Assembly: GCA_018645325.1 (NCBI GenBank)
Contig: JABGOU010000025.1
Coordinates: 1 to 52,603 of the forward strand
Direction: 5' to 3'
Source: Desulfobacula sp.
GTDB lineage: Bacteria > Desulfobacterota > Desulfobacteria > Desulfobacterales > Desulfobacteraceae
Length of the DNA stretch: 52,603 bases
Part shown: positions 1 through 7,842 of the stretch, piece after piece
How positions within the stretch are numbered: position 1 is the first letter of the stretch
Layout: each line of letters opens with the position of its first letter
Program-made: the position numbers and the translations under genes
Notes under the pieces: model-generated
What the model saw: the letters and a program-made list of their open reading frames with translations, nothing else
Database searches by the model: none
Told to the model about the DNA's origin: nothing

Positions 1-322
1 GTTTTGCAGCAGTTCGAGATGCCAGCAGGTGCCAGAAATAATGATATAGCATGACCCCTCTTGCTCCACGTTTCCAGAATCGCAGCCACGCAGGCAGATC
101 AACGCCAACAACGCTGATATGCGATATTTTTTCAGAAAGGATCTCTTTTTCTATAAGCTTCACATTGTTTTTCCGTGTTATCAGACAGATATTAACATAC
201 TTGGCAAGACCGGTGGCCCACCCCCATCCCACTCCCTCTTCAGAGCCGAGTCCTGGTGCGCAACTGTAAGCAATAAGACAAACATGTTTTCGTTTGTTCT
301 TGAGAATTAATCGATCCATCAT
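1..322 (-). CDS. Glycosyltransferase, N-terminal part (runs off window)
   Basis: An open frame reads from ATG at 322 (tandem ATG codons at 322 and 319) to the window edge, giving 107 residues without a stop. The N-terminus has the pattern SCAPGLGSEEGVGWGWA followed by LITR, which is typical of GT4-type glycosyltransferases of surface-polysaccharide loci, and later a W-rich stretch (LRFWKRG, YHYFWHLLA) also seen in that group. The donor-binding C-terminal half lies outside the window. It is the last visible gene of the minus-strand polysaccharide operon. No strong Shine-Dalgarno is seen before the start. It probably transfers a sugar to the lipid-linked repeat unit on the cytoplasmic side; donor and acceptor are unknown. 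Confidence 0.72.
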   Translation of the reverse strand, partial: MMDRLILKNKRKHVCLIAYSCAPGLGSEEGVGWGWATGLAKYVNICLITRKNNVKLIEKEILSEKISHISVVGVDLPAWLRFWKRGARGVMLYHYFWHLLASRTAAK

Positions 323-396
323 TGGTAAAGTCTTAAATAAATATTTATCATAGATAACAGGTAGGCATACTAACATGCTGCAATTATCATTAAATT

Positions 397-1728
397 TTAT
401 ACCTGAAAAAAATGTGATATTCTTTGGGACATGGCTTTTGTTATCCTATGGATGCCCGGTTGGGCAACTGCATCAATTTGTCCATCATTTTTCAGCAACA
501 GGAAATTATTATCTTTTGCAAGATTGTTGTATCCTGACACTTGGCGTGCTGTTTCAAACAAAGGTACTTCAGCTTTGCGAAGCTGTATAGTATCAGGAGA
601 AGAAACAACAACGGCAATTATATCAATCTTGGGGCTTAATTTAAGCAATCCAGATAGCAGGGTTCTGCTCCCATTAAATCTGTAGCGTTTAGGATCAATG
701 AGAATATCCCACATGCAACGGTCAAAAATATCAAGAGTCATGGTTTTGGGAAATTTGGTGATTCGGTCAAACCACAGCTCAAACCACCATAATATAATTT
801 TTAAATTTGACATTGCCCATCCACGTAAAGGTTTTGCATGGGGCTCGGTCACAACACCGCGTGATGTTGTCCTTTTTTTAAAAATATAGACAGGTTTCAG
901 GTGCCGAATATTTATTTTTCCGGCAATGCCATTAAGCTTTAAAGCAATTTGTGAAATCAGTGTACTTTTTCCAGCACCATCCGGCCCAAGAAATGCAATG
1001 GTAAACAGATGACGCTTGAAAAGTCTTATAGACAGTTCTCTTGCAATATGAACTATCGTCTGTTTTGATGTATAAAAAGGGTGTTTTATAAAAGCCCGGC
1101 TGATAAGCGTGTAAACCAGACTGCTACGCTCTGTCATGACATCTTTTAAATCCTTTTTATGGATTAGATCCAATAATTTTTTTGCTTTTGCGGTACCCAG
1201 GGAAGGTTCAAGCCTTTTGACAGCAGTAATAGCGGAATCCATTCGTCTGATAATTTTTTTCCAGTATGCATCACGAATACTCCCGCCGACAATAAGGCCT
1301 TCCATCAAAAGGATCAGGTCTTCATCAATCGCATCAGGAATCCAGAATGTTAATCCTCTGCCAGGATACAGTCGCTTTCTTTTCAAGACATCTAACAAAT
1401 CAAGATAAGGAGCACCTTTATAATTTAATTTGTGAACAAGGTCCAAACCCAGAGATAGATGATTGTTCCAGCAGATTCCCGCACAGAAAATCGAGGTAAC
1501 GTACTCACGCTGGACAAAACCTGTAATGGTTATGCCTAACCGGCTGATAAATGAGATAACAGGATTGATATTTTTTTCTTCCAGCAGTATATCAATATCC
1601 CTGCCTGGGTTTCCACAGTCAAGCTCTTCGTAGTTGCGCGCTACAGCATATTGAATTTTTTTAATTTCCAGAAAGTCAAATAAAAAATGAAGAAATTCTG
1701 TTAATTCAATGGTTGGCAACTTGTGCAT
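397..1728 (-). CDS. Nucleotidyltransferase-like/thymidylate kinase-like two-domain protein
   Basis: 443 residues. The first ~200 residues resemble a nucleotidyltransferase-like fold, with GRDIDILL at 42-49. The C-terminal part from ~240 begins with a P-loop, FLGPDGAGKST (Walker A about 248-256), as in thymidylate kinase-like NTPases. Proteins of this build occur in polysaccharide and lipopolysaccharide clusters, where they may phosphorylate a sugar or lipid; no substrate can be read from the sequence. The start overlaps the end of the upstream GT4 gene by 23 bp, which suggests translational coupling. It is unlikely to be the housekeeping thymidylate kinase because the N-terminal domain is fused and the TMP-binding motifs are not evident. 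Confidence 0.65.
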   Translation of the reverse strand: MHKLPTIELTEFLHFLFDFLEIKKIQYAVARNYEELDCGNPGRDIDILLEEKNINPVISFISRLGITITGFVQREYVTSIFCAGICWNNHLSLGLDLVHKLNYKGAPYLDLLDVLKRKRLYPGRGLTFWIPDAIDEDLILLMEGLIVGGSIRDAYWKKIIRRMDSAITAVKRLEPSLGTAKAKKLLDLIHKKDLKDVMTERSSLVYTLISRAFIKHPFYTSKQTIVHIARELSIRLFKRHLFTIAFLGPDGAGKSTLISQIALKLNGIAGKINIRHLKPVYIFKKRTTSRGVVTEPHAKPLRGWAMSNLKIILWWFELWFDRITKFPKTMTLDIFDRCMWDILIDPKRYRFNGSRTLLSGLLKLSPKIDIIAVVVSSPDTIQLRKAEVPLFETARQVSGYNNLAKDNNFLLLKNDGQIDAVAQPGIHRITKAMSQRISHFFQV

Positions 1729-2839
1729 AAATATCCTTTAATATCCTGTTCCCTGCATAATCCCAACTAAACTTTTCCTTAACCAGTTTTTTTGCAGATA
1801 AAGAAAACTGGTTAATCGTTCCTTCAGTTGATGCCACCTGAGCAAGCTTCAATGCCTCTGCAAGGCCTTGGACGTCATCGTTGGGAATTCTCCATCCTGC
1901 ATTGTATTGTGAAACGATATCGGCAAGATTGGTTCCATAACTTACAATGGCAGGAATACCCATGGCAAAGGATTCCAAAAGTGCCATAGCAATTCCTTCC
2001 CAACGGGATGGATGAACAACAGTTGTTATGGTATCTCTTATGTCCTGTAGGTCTTTATTAAATAATGGACCTGTCACGCTTACCGACTGTTCAAGGCCAA
2101 AGTACTTAATTTTTTTTTTCATCCATTCCATGTCAGGGCCATTTCCTACAATAACCAGTCTTCCGATCCCTTTATTATTACGATAGATTACAAACCCTTC
2201 CAATAGTATATCCAGTCCTTTTTGGTATTGTTCGATTCTGCCGACATACCCGAATATGGGTGGATCTGTTTGATAATAGATTTTTTCTTTTGTTGCAGAT
2301 TTTTTTGGAAGGTCGATCCCGTTGGGTATGATGGTAATGCTTGATTCATAGGCCAGTTTTTTAATGTCAAGAGCTTCATTGTCTGCCAGGGCTTGTACCC
2401 GTGCGGATCGTATAAGATGCGATTTTTCAAACAGTTTGATATAAAATTTTTTTCGCCAGGATCTACGTTGTAAAGCCTGATGGGATAGGGCGCTATGGGG
2501 GGTAATAACATAGGGTAAACCCAACTGGATGGAAAGAATTGCTATTTTTGAAAAAACCGGTATCAGAACGCCATGGAAATGGATAATGGTATCTTTTGAA
2601 AGCTTTTCCATTTTATTGATCAATTCTTTTGGGGGGAGAAAAGAAAGCATGTTAGCCTTGAAAAGTTTCAAGGGATATGGTCTGTCAGGTGTGGTTGCAA
2701 ACGGTGTAGTAGTGATACCCCATACTTCTGTCTTTATACCTTTGTTATGCAGCCAACAGGATAAGGAGTGGACCACTTTGTTGACTCCATTTGCGCGGGA
2801 AGGGTTTGCTTTTCCTAAAACAATATGAATTATTTTCAT
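1706..2839 (-). CDS. Glycosyltransferase family 4 (GT-B)
   Basis: 377 residues with the two Rossmann halves of a GT-B retaining glycosyltransferase. Visible landmarks are IPNGID at 171-176, the GYVGRIEQYQKGLDILL segment at 197-213, and an EX7E-type motif (SRWEGIAMALLES, E281 and E289) that binds the nucleotide-sugar donor. The N-terminal acceptor domain starts MKIIHIVLGKANPSRANGVNKVV, a common GT4 opening. The gene sits one base after the flippase gene and overlaps the next gene, so it belongs to the same transcript. The expected role is adding one sugar of the repeat unit at the inner membrane face; the donor cannot be assigned. Confidence 0.9.
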   Translation of the reverse strand: MKIIHIVLGKANPSRANGVNKVVHSLSCWLHNKGIKTEVWGITTTPFATTPDRPYPLKLFKANMLSFLPPKELINKMEKLSKDTIIHFHGVLIPVFSKIAILSIQLGLPYVITPHSALSHQALQRRSWRKKFYIKLFEKSHLIRSARVQALADNEALDIKKLAYESSITIIPNGIDLPKKSATKEKIYYQTDPPIFGYVGRIEQYQKGLDILLEGFVIYRNNKGIGRLVIVGNGPDMEWMKKKIKYFGLEQSVSVTGPLFNKDLQDIRDTITTVVHPSRWEGIAMALLESFAMGIPAIVSYGTNLADIVSQYNAGWRIPNDDVQGLAEALKLAQVASTEGTINQFSLSAKKLVKEKFSWDYAGNRILKDIYAQVANH

Positions 2840-2840
2840 T

Positions 2841-4097
2841 TCAATACTCTAATTGTTTGATTAGGTGACAGGCAAAGATACTTAAAACCAATGCACTGAC
2901 AAATTGGACAAGCATTAGGCCTATTGCAGCACCCAGAATACCATAATGGGAAACCAGCTTTCCTGCACTGGATAGGGTCATAATGGCAATGAGTATCTGG
3001 GTAATGAAAATAGGGCGAACTATTTCAACTGTCCTGAAAATGACTTTTAATAAAAAAACAACCAGACTCATAATGTAGGTTATGGACACAAGAGCCAGCA
3101 CAAAACCAAATTTACGATACGCTTCAGTATAGACCAAAGCCATAATATCAGAAGAAAATATGACCAGGAAAAAAGTGATGATAGATCCTGTTCCAATGGT
3201 GAGGCTTCCGATACGCATTACATATTGAAAAGAGGCTTTTGTCCCTTTGTTCGCCATTAGTCTGGCCGCTTTGATCGGCACAACGTTTTCCATGATCTGC
3301 ACTATAATTCCGGTAATCCCTGCAATATTTTGAGCGGCTTTTAATACGCCAATGGAGGCAGTACCCATCATAGTGCCGGTTATGGCAATAAACCAATTGG
3401 ATCCGAACCAGTTGATGGCAGCAGCGCCAAACAACCATTTCCCAAAATTCAAATGCTTTTTGAGGGCAAGTAGAAAAGGAAAATTTTCTCTTACTTTTGC
3501 TGGCCACCATAAAAAAGTTGTCAGAAAAGCAGCAATAAGGCCGGAAACCCCCAAGGCGATAAGGTGTAATTCCGGGCTATTTTTAAAATTGGCGTATCCA
3601 ATAAAAATAGCAGCAATAAGATGTATGAAATAACGAAAGCTGCTTCCGATTGCTGCAGCTGTTATCTTATTACAAACATATGCAATACGTCTTGCCCAGA
3701 GATGCAATTGCATCCCGGCAGCGGCAAGTAAATACAAAAAGCCTTTAACCAAAGGGGCTTCCAGGCCGTATATAAAACCGTATATTATCGTTCCGCAGAA
3801 AATAGCAATGGCGGTCATACTAGCTAAAAATAAGGAAAGTTGTGCAGTTGAGCGACAATATCCTTTGAGTTGATCGGCGGACAGCTTTGGACCAATGGTC
3901 TGTGCAGGGGCTGCAACCAACGTCTGGCATGCTTCCATAGATAACATGCCAAGTAAAAGTCCGATACTATAAAAACCGAAATCAGACGGGTTTAATAGCC
4001 GTGCAATAATGATTGTTAATAAAAGATTACCGCCACTATTGGCAGCTTGATCAATCAAGGTGAGAATTCTATTTGATTTAGGTATTGAGATATTCAA
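2841..4097 (-). CDS. Oligosaccharide flippase (Wzx-like, MOP superfamily)
   Basis: 418 residues, almost entirely hydrophobic, with about 12 membrane spans. The N-terminus (LIDQAANSGGNLLLTIIIARLLNPSDFGFYSIG) has the 'GN..l...ar.L.p.dfG.ys' pattern of polysaccharide flippases. The likely role is moving the undecaprenyl-linked repeat unit across the inner membrane. Its neighbours downstream are glycosyltransferases, as expected. Upstream, instead of more polysaccharide genes, lie a decayed ATPase fragment and the ParB/methyltransferase pseudogene, so the operon seems to have been interrupted just before this gene. Family assignment is secure; the exact substrate is unknown. Confidence 0.88.
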   Translation of the reverse strand: MNISIPKSNRILTLIDQAANSGGNLLLTIIIARLLNPSDFGFYSIGLLLGMLSMEACQTLVAAPAQTIGPKLSADQLKGYCRSTAQLSLFLASMTAIAIFCGTIIYGFIYGLEAPLVKGFLYLLAAAGMQLHLWARRIAYVCNKITAAAIGSSFRYFIHLIAAIFIGYANFKNSPELHLIALGVSGLIAAFLTTFLWWPAKVRENFPFLLALKKHLNFGKWLFGAAAINWFGSNWFIAITGTMMGTASIGVLKAAQNIAGITGIIVQIMENVVPIKAARLMANKGTKASFQYVMRIGSLTIGTGSIITFFLVIFSSDIMALVYTEAYRKFGFVLALVSITYIMSLVVFLLKVIFRTVEIVRPIFITQILIAIMTLSSAGKLVSHYGILGAAIGLMLVQFVSALVLSIFACHLIKQLEY

Positions 4098-4154
4098 TAT
4101 GAAATTTTCTAATATTTAAACTTCACTATAATTTAATCAAAAAAAAGCGATCTT

Positions 4155-4350
4155 TGCATGACCACTTCTTGGGATCTTTGATTAATGCTCTGTTTTAAAA
4201 TTGGCTCGGGAAATCTACCAAAATCAAATAGAACATTGAATTCATCATCAAGTGAATTATTATTAAAAACAAGTTCCGGCAAAGGCTATATCACTTATTC
4301 TATCCAAGTTGTAATAACTTGGTTTTGATATTCTGGGTAACCATTTTTTT
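4155..4350 (-). pseudogene. Decayed remnant of a DUF4143-type ATPase gene
   Basis: This non-coding stretch is visibly related to two separate parts of the ATPase gene at 5078-6250. Bases 4184-4283 match about 5725-5823 (shared run ttgaattc-tcatca-gtgaa-t, then ttaaaaacaagttcc). Bases about 4284-4345 then match about 6083-6140 (ctatcacttattctatcc, agttgtaataact). Roughly 260 bp present in the intact gene are missing at the junction. Stops and frame breaks prevent translation. It is therefore the deleted and diverged leftover of a second copy or close homologue, on the same strand as its neighbour. Confidence 0.7.
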
Positions 4351-4379
4351 TGCTCCATGACGAGTTAATGAATCAGTTA

Positions 4380-5035
4380 TCATTTACAAATATTTTTTTT
4401 TACGATCAGGAGTGTTCTTCCGATGGTTCTGAGAATGCGTTTGTCCTGCATTTTCTGCACCATTTTCCCGGTTAAGCGCTCAGAGGACAGGGGGCATTCT
4501 ATTCTATGGGTTGTTTTCCATCCTGTTTTTGACAGAAGCCTGTGGTAATCAAATATTGTGATTGATTTGTCAGGCTTTTCTTCTGCGGCTGGTGTGGATT
4601 CAAAATTGCGCCAGTCTGAATTCAGAAAGGCCATGGTGGTTGCGGGTTTTGCATTTTTATGGGCTTGGGCAAAGAAATCCTTAAAAAACCTTTTATAGTC
4701 TTCTTTTGGAAAGGATGATATGGAAGGGGCGTTTTTCTTTGCTTTTTCTTTGTATTCTTTGGCTTGTCCCATTCAACAGCTGCAATCTCTTTGATTCCCT
4801 TTTTCTTAAATGCAGGCCAGCGATGGATGCCGTCCAGGATTATGGTGGCCTGGGTTGTTTCATTGCCTTCTGCATCTGTATAGTTGAAGAACTTTTGAAT
4901 CTTGACTGGGGGAAATTGAGCACCAATTGCAAGGGCTTCGATATACGCATCAATGGTTTGCCCGCTTTTTGTGCATCTCGGGTAGATGAACTGGTCCCAG
5001 GTCAGGTCTGCGGTATTAATTTTAATTTTAGCCAT
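4380..5035 (-). pseudogene. Frameshifted ParB-domain/DNA methyltransferase remnant
   Basis: Two overlapping minus-strand frames make up one broken gene. Frame one (start 5035) gives an N-terminal ParB-like domain with the motif ATIILDGIHRWPAFKKKGIKEIAAVEW, then turns to low-complexity residues. Frame two (to 4380) continues as FFAQAHKNAKPATTMAFLNSDWRNF and ends HRIECPLSSERLTGKMVQKMQDKR...GRTLLIVKK, which looks like the C-terminal part of an N4/N6 DNA methyltransferase. ParB-domain/methylase fusions are common on phages and mobile elements. The catalytic DPPY-type motif is absent, so an internal deletion plus a frameshift is likely. The ParB part is convincing; the methylase call is weaker. 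Confidence 0.6.
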
Positions 5036-5077
5036 CTAAAAGCCATTTTTTGGGTGTTTAGTAATGGACTTATTTGA

Positions 5078-6250
5078 TCAAATAAGTCCGGTTAGAAATT
5101 TATCTGCCGGCATTATTCTTATCCCATTTTTAAGTCTTTCATTTCTGCATTTTTTTACAACCTGATAATTAAATGGTATGGATAGTTTATCTCGAAAATA
5201 ATACAAATTCTTGGAAATTGTTGAATCACTGTTTTTAACTTCAACAGAAAACCATGGTTTGTTATTGAAGGTAACTATGAAATCAACTTCTTTGCCTGTG
5301 GAATCTCTTAAAAACGACAGTGCGACATCATATCCTTCATAGGAATAAAGGTAATTGCAGAATTTTAAAAGGTGGCAGGCAATAAAATTTTCCAGTTTTT
5401 GTCCATCATTCTCAATGGCTGACCAATCCCACAAATATAATTTTTTCTCTTTTCTTACAGCGGCTATTTTTTTTGACTGAAATGGCGGAATTCTAAAACA
5501 ATAATAAAATTGTTCAAAAGTATCAAGCCAGTTTGCAACGGTCCTGAAATTTACCTGAAGATCTTCAGCCAGAGAATTGATCGATAATATAGACGATGTT
5601 TTATCAGGCAGTATATCAGCCAGCAGGGCTAGATTGCCGAAATCTTTAATAAATGTAAGTTCGCGAATATCTTCAGAAAAAAACCGTTCAGTCTTTTCCA
5701 TGTGCCACCTTCTCAAAAAACGGCGGTTCTGTTTTAAAAATGGTTCAGGAAATCCACCAAAATCAAACAGGGCATTGAATTCTTCATCATGTGAACTTTC
5801 ATTAAAAACAAGTTCCTGCATCGGTTTAACTGCGGTTTTTGAGTTCATTAACTCTGCGATGGAAAATGGATGCAGGGTATAATAATGATATCTCCCCTGC
5901 AGGGAATCACCGCCACGTCGAAAAATATTAAGACGGGCACTGCCTGTTAAAAGAAACTGGTATATATCCTTATGTGTATCAAATTCGCCCTTTATCCATG
6001 TTTTCCATTTTGAATGTTTATGAAATTCGTCAAGAATAATCAGCTTGTAGTCAGGAACCCATTCTCCTCTTAATGCAGCAGTTCTATCACTTATTCTATC
6101 CCAGTTGTAATAACTGCTTTTAATATTCCGGGCAACAAGTTCTTTAGCTGCGGTTGTCTTCCCTACCTGTCTTGGGCCTCCAAGAAAGACCATCTTTTCA
6201 TTGAGGTCTTCTATTATATTTTCAGTTAGATATCTGGGTTTTATATTCAT
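5078..6250 (-). CDS. AAA ATPase with C-terminal DUF4143 domain (first of three)
   Basis: Walker A GGPRQVGKTT is at about 24-33 and Walker B KLIILDEFHK at about 69-78, followed by sensor-like LLTGSARL and an SLA.DLQVNFRTVANWL winged-helix-like part. The C-terminus has KEVDFIV...FSVEVK, the restriction-nuclease-like core of DUF4143. Proteins of this family are widespread, mobile and poorly understood. A longer frame opens at TTG 6268, but I choose ATG at 6250 because a consensus promoter (6257-6284) ends six bases before it, implying a leaderless mRNA; there is no Shine-Dalgarno. It is the intact relative of the remnant at 4155-4350. Confidence 0.8.
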   Translation of the reverse strand: MNIKPRYLTENIIEDLNEKMVFLGGPRQVGKTTAAKELVARNIKSSYYNWDRISDRTAALRGEWVPDYKLIILDEFHKHSKWKTWIKGEFDTHKDIYQFLLTGSARLNIFRRGGDSLQGRYHYYTLHPFSIAELMNSKTAVKPMQELVFNESSHDEEFNALFDFGGFPEPFLKQNRRFLRRWHMEKTERFFSEDIRELTFIKDFGNLALLADILPDKTSSILSINSLAEDLQVNFRTVANWLDTFEQFYYCFRIPPFQSKKIAAVRKEKKLYLWDWSAIENDGQKLENFIACHLLKFCNYLYSYEGYDVALSFLRDSTGKEVDFIVTFNNKPWFSVEVKNSDSTISKNLYYFRDKLSIPFNYQVVKKCRNERLKNGIRIMPADKFLTGLI

Positions 6251-6256
6251 ATTTTT

Positions 6257-6284
6257 ATTGTAATGCAAAACATTTTACTGTCAA
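6257..6284 (-). promoter_or_regulatory. Consensus sigma-70 promoter, predicted leaderless
   Basis: On the minus strand TTGACA (6284-6279) is followed after 16 bases by TACAAT (6262-6257). The ATG at 6250 lies six bases past the -10 box, about where transcription should begin. No ribosome binding site is visible before that ATG. A palindrome (6281-6314) overlaps the -35 box. Confidence 0.65.
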
Positions 6285-6314
6285 GTATTTTGTATGTGTC
6301 TGCAAAATACTTGA
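6281..6314. repeat. Perfect 12-bp inverted repeat over the -35 box
   Basis: TCAAGTATTTTG (6281-6292) and CAAAATACTTGA (6303-6314) are exact reverse complements around a 10-base centre. The palindrome abuts and overlaps the -35 element of the ATPase promoter, so it is a candidate operator for repression, perhaps by the ATPase itself or by a host regulator. It is not followed by a T-run on either strand that would make it a clear terminator. Confidence 0.6.
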
Positions 6315-6337
6315 TACTATTTTGTATGTGCATGCAA
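6286..6337. repeat. Two 20-bp direct repeats upstream of ATPase gene
   Basis: TATTTTGTATGTGTCTGCAA (6286-6305) and TATTTTGTATGTGCATGCAA (6318-6337) differ at two positions and are 32 bp apart, about three helical turns. A shorter look-alike (TATGTGTTGCAA, 9253-9264) lies upstream of the third ATPase gene. Spacing on one helix face suggests iterated protein-binding sites. Confidence 0.55.
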
Positions 6338-6342
6338 TAATT

Positions 6343-7638
6343 TTAGTCATCTAAGAGCCATTTCCAGATCGGGACTGCGTTAATATTGTTGTCTAATTGA
6401 ACTTCGTCATCCCAGGTGACAATTGTACCGGAAGGGATTGAAAGTTCTTCCATGGCACTTTTCAATCCGCGGTATTCCCGGTCAAAGGTTTTTGGGTCTG
6501 TTATCTGCCAGCACACCTGAATCAGTTTAACTTTATTTGTTTTGGGGTTGCGGGCAAAGAAATCCGTTTCAAATCCCTTTTTGGTATTGATGTATTCTAT
6601 CTGGTATTTGTTCCGGCGCAAATGCATAAATACCATATTTTCCAGAATCGGGCCAAAGTCTGAACTGTTAAGAAAGGTCATGGCATTTAAAAGACCGGTA
6701 TCAATTGTATAGATTTTTACAGGGTTGATCATTCTTGATTTTTCAGATCGGCTGTGGATGGGTACCCGGTAAAAGACAAAGGCATCTATCAGGTGATCCA
6801 GATAAGCGTACAGGTTGTTCTTTGTACATTTTACTGACATGCTTTTCAGGGTGTTGTAAAATTTGTTTACGCTGAATTTTCTGCCGGATGAATGCATCAG
6901 TGTCCTGACCAGGTGTTTTATCGCTGTGATGTTATTCACCCGGTGCCTTTCTATAACATCTTTTAAAAGAACTGAATCTATATAACCTTGTAATATTTCA
7001 GTTTTAATATTGGGATCAAGGTTTTGAACTTCAGGAAATCCACCGTTTTGAAAGTATTCTTTTACAGCCTTTCTCAGGGTTGCGGCTGTTTTTGATCCAA
7101 ATGTTCCGGGTTTATCAGCAAACAGGCCATGATATCTTAAAAACTCCTGGAAACTGAATGGGAAAATTTCTGTTGTCAGAGAGCGGCCTCGAAGACTTGT
7201 GGCAATTTCTGTGCTTAGCAATTTTGAAGATGATCCCGTAATAAAGATTTGAATGTTTTCTGAGTCAAGCAAACGCCGGATGAACAATTCCCATTGATCT
7301 ATCTTCTGCAGTTCATCAAGGAAAAAATAGCAGGTTCTGTTTTTGTTTTCAGGGAACTTACCATAATACACATCAAGAATTTCCTGAAAATTGCTGACGG
7401 CAAATCCAAGCAGCCTTTCATCTTCAAAATTCAAGTATAGGATTTGATTTTGAGGAATATTTTTTCGGAGCAGTTGATTGATTTTTTGGAAGCAAAACCA
7501 GGTTTTTCCGGAGCGGCGCATGCCAATGACAACATCGGCTTTTCCTTTTATTTCGGAAAAAACCTTTGTCCGGGGAACAGGCGCCGGCAGATTTCGTTCC
7601 TGGAAATCATCAATGAGTTGTGAAATGATGGTTTTCAT
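6343..7638 (-). CDS. AAA ATPase with DUF4143-type C-terminus (second of three)
   Basis: 431 residues. Walker A is GMRRSGKT at 39-46 and Walker B FFLDELQK at 105-112, followed by the sensor stretch IFITGSSSKLLSTEIATSLRGR and the PFSFQEFLRYHG segment typical of this family. The C-terminal part carries FETDFFARN...LIQVCW where the sister proteins have E-x-D-F...(V/P)xEVK, so one nuclease-like acidic position appears replaced. It is only distantly similar to the proteins on either side, so the three were probably acquired separately rather than duplicated. Function is unknown. An AT-rich palindrome (7649-7671) lies just upstream and no Shine-Dalgarno is visible. Confidence 0.8.
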   Translation of the reverse strand: MKTIISQLIDDFQERNLPAPVPRTKVFSEIKGKADVVIGMRRSGKTWFCFQKINQLLRKNIPQNQILYLNFEDERLLGFAVSNFQEILDVYYGKFPENKNRTCYFFLDELQKIDQWELFIRRLLDSENIQIFITGSSSKLLSTEIATSLRGRSLTTEIFPFSFQEFLRYHGLFADKPGTFGSKTAATLRKAVKEYFQNGGFPEVQNLDPNIKTEILQGYIDSVLLKDVIERHRVNNITAIKHLVRTLMHSSGRKFSVNKFYNTLKSMSVKCTKNNLYAYLDHLIDAFVFYRVPIHSRSEKSRMINPVKIYTIDTGLLNAMTFLNSSDFGPILENMVFMHLRRNKYQIEYINTKKGFETDFFARNPKTNKVKLIQVCWQITDPKTFDREYRGLKSAMEELSIPSGTIVTWDDEVQLDNNINAVPIWKWLLDD

Positions 7639-7648
7639 ATATTGTATA

Positions 7649-7671
7649 TTTATCTCTTATTTAGAGATAAA
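7649..7671. repeat. 9-bp inverted repeat upstream of second ATPase
   Basis: TTTATCTCT (7649-7657) and AGAGATAAA (7663-7671) are exact reverse complements separated by TATTT. It ends 10 bases before the ATG at 7638. A TATACAAT run between palindrome and ATG could be a -10 box, which would again leave almost no leader. Operator or attenuating hairpin are both possible. Confidence 0.45.
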
Positions 7672-7842
7672 TTAAGCTATTTTTATCTTCTTTTTCGACC
7701 TGATTCTGTGTATAGGGTCTGACCCTGCTAAGTGAGTGTTTTTTTAAGGTGAATCGCTCTAAAAAATTCCATTTCCGTCTCTTAGGGCCCACTTTTGGGG
7801 ATCAAAAACAACATTTTAAGTATCATTTGATCTTCAAGTTTT

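Noticed and set aside
51-310. Two plus-strand frames at the left edge
   Set aside because: They lie opposite a convincing glycosyltransferase frame on the minus strand that reads off the window.
4380-5035. Two independent overlapping genes
   Set aside because: The domains are halves of a known fusion type and the overlapped codons are low-complexity, so a single frameshifted gene is simpler.
7709-7727. AGGGTCTGACCCT palindrome as a REP element
   Set aside because: One short isolated occurrence, with no second copy or transposase seen in the window.
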